Shown piece by piece: positions 22,510 to 26,168 of a stretch of 26,168 nt of DNA (its first letter is position 1; every line of letters starts with the position of its first letter). The stretch lies in NCBI GenBank assembly GCA_052389435.1, contig JBQTIB010000113.1:1-26168 (forward strand), written 5' to 3'. Below the pieces are notes generated by a model, which ran no database searches, was not told where the DNA came from, and saw only the letters and a list, made by a program, of their open reading frames with translations. The position numbers and the translations under genes were made by a program. This stretch comes from JBQTKD01 sp052389435 (GTDB taxonomy: Bacteria; Actinomycetota; Actinomycetes; Sporichthyales; Sporichthyaceae).

Positions 22510-23253
22510 ATGGACGGCGACAGCGTGGAACCCCCCGGCGCACGCGTGCTGGTGGTCGAGGACGACCCGACGGTCGCCGAGGTGGTGGTGAGCTACCTGC
22601 GCCGCGACGGCTACGAGGTCGAACACGCCGCGGACGGCGTCGCCGCCCTCGAGGCTGCAGCCGCCCATCGCCCCGATCTGGTGGTACTGGATCTGATGCT
22701 CCCTCGGCTCGACGGCCTCGAGGTCTGCCGCCGCCTCCAGTCCGGCGGTCCCATCGCGGTCATCATGCTGACCGCGCTCGGAGCGGAGAGCGACCGCGTC
22801 CTGGGGCTGGAGGTGGGCGCGGACGACTACGTCACCAAGCCGTTCAGCCCGCGCGAACTCACCCTCCGCGTGCGGTCGGTGCTGCGCCGCCACGGCGAGA
22901 CGGTCCGGCCCGCGGCTTCGCCCACGCCCGCCGCGGCCCTGCTGACGTGCGGCCCGCTGACCCTGGACGCCGCCGCGCACCGCGCGACCCGCGGCGGGGT
23001 GCCCCTGTCGCTGACCGGGCGGGAGTTCGACCTACTGGCCTTCCTGCTCGCGCACCCCGGCGAGGCCTTCACCCGCGACGACCTGATGCGTCAGGTGTGG
23101 GGGTGGGAGTTCGGCGACCAGTCGACGGTCACCGTCCACGTCCGGCGGCTGCGGGAGAAGATCGAGGACGATCCGGCGAATCCGTCGATTCTGGTGACCG
23201 TGTGGGGCGTCGGGTACCGCCTCGACCTGCCGGTGCCCGCGGCGGCACCGTGA
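22510..23253 (+). CDS. OmpR/PhoB-type response regulator
   Basis: This 247-residue protein has a receiver domain (VLVVEDDPTVAEVVVSYLRR, phospho-acceptor D61 in VVLDLMLPRLDGLEV, and the conserved Lys in YVTKPFSPREL). It also has a C-terminal winged helix (LTGREFDLLAFLLAHPGEAF, then VTVHVRRLREKIEDDP and VWGVGYRLD). It activates or represses genes when phosphorylated by its kinase. Its stop overlaps the kinase start (GTGA). The divergent position next to the GT2/molybdoenzyme operon makes that operon a likely target, by inference. Confidence 0.95.
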   Translation: MDGDSVEPPGARVLVVEDDPTVAEVVVSYLRRDGYEVEHAADGVAALEAAAAHRPDLVVLDLMLPRLDGLEVCRRLQSGGPIAVIMLTALGAESDRVLGLEVGADDYVTKPFSPRELTLRVRSVLRRHGETVRPAASPTPAAALLTCGPLTLDAAAHRATRGGVPLSLTGREFDLLAFLLAHPGEAFTRDDLMRQVWGWEFGDQSTVTVHVRRLREKIEDDPANPSILVTVWGVGYRLDLPVPAAAP

Positions 23254-24377
23254 ACGACCAGGTCGAAGTCGTCCTGATCGCGCTCGCCTGGGCCGGCGCG
23301 GTGGCAAGTCTCGGAGCGCTGGTGCTGCGCGGCATGCGCAGGCGCCCGCTGCGCCAGTCCCTGTTCGTGCTGTGTCTGACAACAGTCGCCGCGGTCATCG
23401 CCGCCACGCTCGGCACCGCGCACGCCATGTTCTTCTCCAGCCACGACTTCGGCGTCGTGGTCATCGTCAGCGTCGTCGTCGCCGTGCTCATGGCCGGCGT
23501 ATCCGGGGCACTCGCGCGGATGCTCGTCGCGGGCAGTCGAGTTCTCGCCGCCGAGGCCAGGGCGATCGGCGAGGACGGCGGCCGTGCCGAGCGCCCCGCC
23601 GCGCGGGGATTCGTCGCCGGCGCGGAGTTGGCCGAACTGTCCGAGGAACTCGAGTCCGCCCGCGTCCGGCTGGCCGAGTCGCGGGCGCGCGAGGCTGCGC
23701 TGGAGTCCTCGCGGCGCGAACTCGTGGCCTGGGTCTCCCACGACCTGCGCACGCCGTTGGCCGGGATCCGCGCGATGGCCGAGGCTCTGGAGGACGGGGT
23801 CGCCGAGGACGAGGCCCGCTACCGCAAGCAGATCCGCATGGAGGTCGATCGCCTCGCCGGCATGGTGGACGACCTGTTCGAACTGTCGGTGATCAACGCG
23901 GGCGCGCTGCGGCTGTCGCTGGAGCGGATCTGCCTCGCCGACGTGGTCAGCGACACGATCGCCGGCGCGTACGCCTTGGCCCGCGAGCGCGGAGTGGACC
24001 TGCGCGGCTCGGCGGGGGAGAGCGTCGCCGTCCGCGCCGACGGCCGCGAACTGTCACGCCTGATGAACAACCTGGTCATCAACGCCATCCGGCACACTCC
24101 CTCCGACGGGGCCGTCGAGGTTCACCTGACCACCGCCGCCGGCCGCGCGACGATCGCCGTAACCGACGGCTGCGGCGGCATCCCGGAGGAGGACCTCCCG
24201 CGGGTGTTCGACGTCGCCTGGCGCGGCACCAACGCCCGCACCCCCGGACCCGACGGCGGCGCGGGCCTTGGCCTGGCGATCGTCCGGGGCATCGTCGAGG
24301 CGCACGCCGGTCACATCACGGTGGCGAACGTCGGCGGGGGGTGCCGCTTCGAGGTCTCGCTGCCCGTTCTCGCCTGA
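23250..24377 (+). CDS. Sensor histidine kinase
   Basis: This 375-residue protein has three hydrophobic segments (about residues 5-27, 37-57 and 68-91). It then has a coiled linker (LAELSEELESARVRLAESRA), the dimerisation/phospho-acceptor site H164 in WVSHDLRTPLAGI, and an ATPase domain with N-box NNLVINAIRHTP, DGCGGIPEEDL and GAGLGLAIV. No large extracellular sensor domain is present, so it may sense through its membrane helices or a partner protein. The GTG start overlaps the response-regulator stop. A convergent terminator follows. Confidence 0.94.
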   Translation: MNDQVEVVLIALAWAGAVASLGALVLRGMRRRPLRQSLFVLCLTTVAAVIAATLGTAHAMFFSSHDFGVVVIVSVVVAVLMAGVSGALARMLVAGSRVLAAEARAIGEDGGRAERPAARGFVAGAELAELSEELESARVRLAESRAREAALESSRRELVAWVSHDLRTPLAGIRAMAEALEDGVAEDEARYRKQIRMEVDRLAGMVDDLFELSVINAGALRLSLERICLADVVSDTIAGAYALARERGVDLRGSAGESVAVRADGRELSRLMNNLVINAIRHTPSDGAVEVHLTTAAGRATIAVTDGCGGIPEEDLPRVFDVAWRGTNARTPGPDGGAGLGLAIVRGIVEAHAGHITVANVGGGCRFEVSLPVLA

Positions 24378-24408
24378 CTTCTCGTCAGATCTCCTCGGGC
24401 GTCCGTTC

Positions 24409-24432
24409 AAGGGTGACCTATGGGTCACTCTT
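24409..24432. terminator. Bidirectional terminator hairpin after the kinase gene
   Basis: AAGGGTGACC (24409-24418) pairs with GGTCACTCTT (24423-24432), with one G-T, across a TATG loop. It lies between convergent genes. The TAG stop of the gene at 24418-24702 lies at the top of the stem and in the loop. Confidence 0.75.
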
Positions 24433-24702
24433 CGGCGGACGCCAGGCGACGAGGTCGACGACCCCGTCGTCGCGCATGCCCCACTGGCACAGGGGACCGG
24501 GCAGCCGGGAGTGCCCGTCGCGCAGGACCCGGTAGGTCGCCCGGTCCGGAGCGTCGTCGCCGGTGTGGTGCAGCAGCACCCCGTGCATTTCGCCCCACGG
24601 TCCCGGGCGGTGACGCGTCTCCCACCCGTCGTGCTCGCGGTGGCGCACGCCCCAGCGATCACGTTGGGCGAGGAACTCCTTCGCCGACATGGCCTGCGAC
24701 AT
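24418..24702 (-). pseudogene. Truncated N-acetylmuramoyl-L-alanine amidase-like gene
   Basis: This 94-residue frame starts like actinobacterial amidase_2-type proteins (MSQAMSAKEFLAQRDRWGVR, then HDGWETRHRPGPWGEMHGVL, LHHTG and RLPGPLCQWGMRDDGVVDLV). H45 or H46 would be the first zinc ligand. In intact relatives, from memory, a Gly-x-x-Asn-His-Ala-Gly segment and the rest of the catalytic domain follow. Here the reading ends with WRPPKSDP and the stop sits inside the terminator hairpin. The second half is absent in all frames nearby, so it is probably a 3'-deleted remnant, although a short functional wall-binding peptide cannot be excluded. It follows the epimerase gene after 36 bp. Confidence 0.6.
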
Positions 24703-24738
24703 GGCCCAACTCTCGCGCTCGACGAAGCGCCGTTCAAC

Positions 24739-25824
24739 TCACGCGCGCAGCGGGGCGGCCGCAAATTCGGCCATGCCGGCGTCGAAGTCTTCGACGGGCG
24801 CCCACACGAGCTCCTCCCGCAGGCGGCGGTTGGACGCGGTGATGTGCCGGACGTCGCCGAGCCGATAGGCGCCGGTCGTCTCGGGGGCGGGGCCGGCGCA
24901 GGCGGTGGACAGCGCGGCGGCCATCTCCCCGACCGTGCGCGGGGTGCCGCTGCCGACGTTGTAGGTCCGCAGGGTCCCGGCCGCGATGGGCCGGGCGATC
25001 GTTCCGGCGGTGTCGGACCCTTCTTCGGCCGTGGCGCGGAGTGCGGCGAGGTTGGCGGCGGCGACGTCTCGGACGTGGACGAAGTCTCGGCGCTGGGCGC
25101 CGTCCTCGAACACCTGCGGCGCGCGACCGCCCGCCAGCGCGGAGCGGAAGATGCTGGCGACGCCGGCGTAGGGGGTGTCGCGCGGCATCCGCGGCCCGTA
25201 GACGTTGTGGTAGCGCAGGGCCGCGACGCGCATCCCGGTAGCGCGAGCCGCCGCAGCGGCGAGGTGTTCCTGCGCCATTTTCGTCGCGGCGTAGACGTTG
25301 CGCGGGTCGGGCGCGGCGTCCTCGTCGACGAGGCCGGGCTCGAGCGCGAGGCCACACATTGTGCAGCGCGGCTCGAAGCGTCCGGCGTCCAAATCGGCGA
25401 GAGCCCGCGGCGGCGCGGGGACGTCGCCGTGCTCGGCGCACGTATACCGGCCTTCGCCGTAGACGACCATCGAGGAGGCCAGCACCCAGCGGGAAATGCC
25501 GGCCCGCGCCGAGGCGGCCAGCAGCACCGCGGTGCCGAGGTCGTTGGCGCCGACGTAGTCCGGGGCGTCGTCGAGGTTCAGTCCGAGCCCGACCATCGCG
25601 GCCTGGTGGCACACCGCGTCGACGCCGTTCAACGCGCCCCGCACCGTGTCGTGGTCCCGCACGTCGCCCCGGACGAACTCCACGTCTGACGGTAGGTCAG
25701 GTACGCCACAGTGCACGGCGGGCAGCAGGGAGTCGAGCACCCGCACGTCGCACCCGGCTTCGAGCAGTGCCTCGACGACGTGAGACCCGATGAACCCGGC
25801 CCCGCCGGTGACAAGTACGCGCAC
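24739..25824 (-). CDS. NAD-dependent sugar-nucleotide epimerase with Cys-rich insert
   Basis: This 361-residue extended short-chain dehydrogenase has the NAD motif GGAGFIGS (7-14), the catalytic SSMVVYGEG region and Y178-A-A-T-K182. Between them lies an insert with C129, H132, C154 and C157 (YTCAEHG and RCTMCG), a likely structural zinc site. I recall the same insert in dTDP-L-rhamnose 4-epimerase-like proteins, so that or a related epimerase is the best guess. Substrate motifs HNVYGPRMPRDTPYAGVASI and GAQRRDFVHVRDVA fit the family. The GTG at 25824 has TAGGCT six bases upstream, so it is probably leaderless. It could feed activated sugars to the glycosyltransferases encoded nearby. Confidence 0.87.
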   Translation of the reverse strand: MRVLVTGGAGFIGSHVVEALLEAGCDVRVLDSLLPAVHCGVPDLPSDVEFVRGDVRDHDTVRGALNGVDAVCHQAAMVGLGLNLDDAPDYVGANDLGTAVLLAASARAGISRWVLASSMVVYGEGRYTCAEHGDVPAPPRALADLDAGRFEPRCTMCGLALEPGLVDEDAAPDPRNVYAATKMAQEHLAAAAARATGMRVAALRYHNVYGPRMPRDTPYAGVASIFRSALAGGRAPQVFEDGAQRRDFVHVRDVAAANLAALRATAEEGSDTAGTIARPIAAGTLRTYNVGSGTPRTVGEMAAALSTACAGPAPETTGAYRLGDVRHITASNRRLREELVWAPVEDFDAGMAEFAAAPLRA

Positions 25825-25830
25825 CCGCCG

Positions 25831-25836
25831 AGCCTA
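25831..25836 (-). promoter_or_regulatory. -10 hexamer of the epimerase gene (leaderless)
   Basis: On the minus strand TAGGCT is followed by six bases and the GTG at 25824. Confidence 0.55.
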
Positions 25837-26004
25837 CGGACACCTCCGCTCCCGCGCCGCCTCCGAGAGGTTGCGGGTTCCTTACCGACGAACACAGCCC
25901 CGAGATCGCGGCGACCGTCGAGTGGATCGACGAAGCGGATTTGCCGGCTCCCGAGCACTCGCTTCCCGTAGGACCCGATCACGGTGCGTCGAATTCGAAA
26001 ATAT

Positions 26005-26020
26005 TCGAACGTATGCTCGT
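26005..26020. promoter_or_regulatory. LexA (SOS)-like box
   Basis: TCGAAC-GTAT-GCTCGT matches the actinobacterial SOS consensus TCGAAC-N4-GTTCGA at 10 of 12 positions, including R and Y at the inner spacer ends. Two TTCGAA palindromes (25994-25999 and 26004-26009) overlap or flank it. The stretch is strikingly AT-rich for this genome. Confidence 0.6.
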
Positions 26021-26043
26021 TTTTGTTGTCCCATGGCTCGTAA

Positions 26044-26066
26044 TTGTCGGTGGTATAACCGATAAT
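26044..26066 (+). promoter_or_regulatory. RecA-NDp / PafBC-type promoter
   Basis: TTGTCGGTG (26044-26052), eight bases, then GATAAT (26061-26066). The known element is TTGTCRGTG-N8-TAnnnT; the first block is exact and the spacing right, and the -10 differs only at its first base. Transcription would begin at about 26072-26074, on the ATG at 26073. Confidence 0.7.
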
Positions 26067-26072
26067 TATGTC

Positions 26073-26168
26073 ATGTACCGGAGACCTCTGGACCCGCCGT
26101 CGGGGACCGGCGCGCCCTCGTCGCACCCGGACGCCGTGTGGGCCGCGCGGTCCGCGGAGCTCTTCGAG
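26073..26168 (+). CDS. 5' end of an unidentified, probably DNA-damage-inducible gene
   Basis: From the ATG at 26073 the frame is open for 32 codons to the window edge (MYRRPLDPPSGTGAPSSHPD, then AVWAARSAELFE), and GC-rich codon use resumes right after the start. The promoter puts the transcript start on this ATG, so a leaderless gene is likely. I cannot identify the product. By regulation alone, a DUF222/HNH endonuclease (13E12-type) or a repair protein is a fair guess. An in-frame ATG at 26013 would add a hydrophobic segment (LVFVVPWLVIVGGI), but its codons are AT-rich and overlap both regulatory sites. Confidence 0.5.
   Translation, partial: MYRRPLDPPSGTGAPSSHPDAVWAARSAELFE

Noticed and set aside
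25790..26065. A plus-strand 91-codon frame upstream of the last gene
   Set aside because: Arg-rich translation that runs through the LexA-like box and promoter; no motif and no ribosome-binding site.
1..26168. CRISPR arrays, tRNA or rRNA genes, insertion sequences, prophage
   Set aside because: No regularly spaced repeats, tRNA-like cloverleaf with CCA context, transposase or integrase motif was recognised by eye; a tool-based scan would be decisive.

Overview
The window is very GC-rich and codes densely on both strands, as expected for an actinobacterium. The block pafB-pafC-tatA-tatC-helY, with a divergent DUF3866 gene beside pafB, is a classic actinobacterial arrangement. A relative of Sporichthya, Frankia or Streptomyces is plausible, but I cannot fix the genus without a search. 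No rRNA, tRNA, CRISPR array, insertion sequence or phage gene was seen, and no gene-free stretch exceeds 300 bases.

Layout. 1-399 (-): 5' part of a DUF3866 gene. 560-6730 (+): pafB and pafC (WYL-domain activators of the DNA-damage response), a small zinc-ribbon protein, a one-helix membrane protein, tatA, tatC and the helicase helY. 6870-8554 (+): a small secreted protein with a 99-bp tandem duplication, a PNPOx-fold protein and a DinB/YfiT-fold protein. 8723-10776 (+): a secreted cupredoxin followed by two overlapping ferritin-like genes, the second a Tat-type lipoprotein. 10849-12215 (-): a VOC-fold protein and a stand-alone 5'-3' exonuclease. 12268-14780 (+): a cupredoxin lipoprotein, a 76-residue orphan, an M24 peptidase and an Lrp/AsnC regulator. 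14927-17254 (+): a large secreted zinc metalloprotease whose 3' end overlaps a convergent GT-C glycosyltransferase gene. 17137-22396 (-): GT2 glycosyltransferase, DUF2064 nucleotidyltransferase-like protein, methyltransferase, a fused cytochrome b/molybdopterin oxidoreductase, a four-helix membrane protein and the GT-C glycosyltransferase. 22510-24377 (+): an OmpR-type response regulator and histidine kinase, divergent from the GT2 gene. 24418-25824 (-): a sugar-nucleotide epimerase and a truncated amidase-like gene. 26073-end (+): the start of an unidentified gene.

Themes. First, DNA damage: pafB/pafC open the window, and its far end carries a promoter with an exact 9-mer of the PafBC-type (RecA-NDp) element plus a LexA-like box, apparently driving a leaderless gene. 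Second, Tat export: tatA and tatC sit with two likely Tat clients, the ferritin-like lipoprotein and the molybdoenzyme, whose twin arginines lie inside the protein before its last membrane helix. Third, about a dozen genes have a -10-like hexamer 6-7 bases before the start codon, so leaderless transcription appears to be the default; this also decided several start codons.

The best candidates for undescribed biology are the cupredoxin/paired ferritin-like operon, in which one subunit has lost metal-ligand positions, the two-component-system-linked glycosyltransferase/methyltransferase/haem-molybdoenzyme cluster, and the dual DNA-damage promoter at the right edge.
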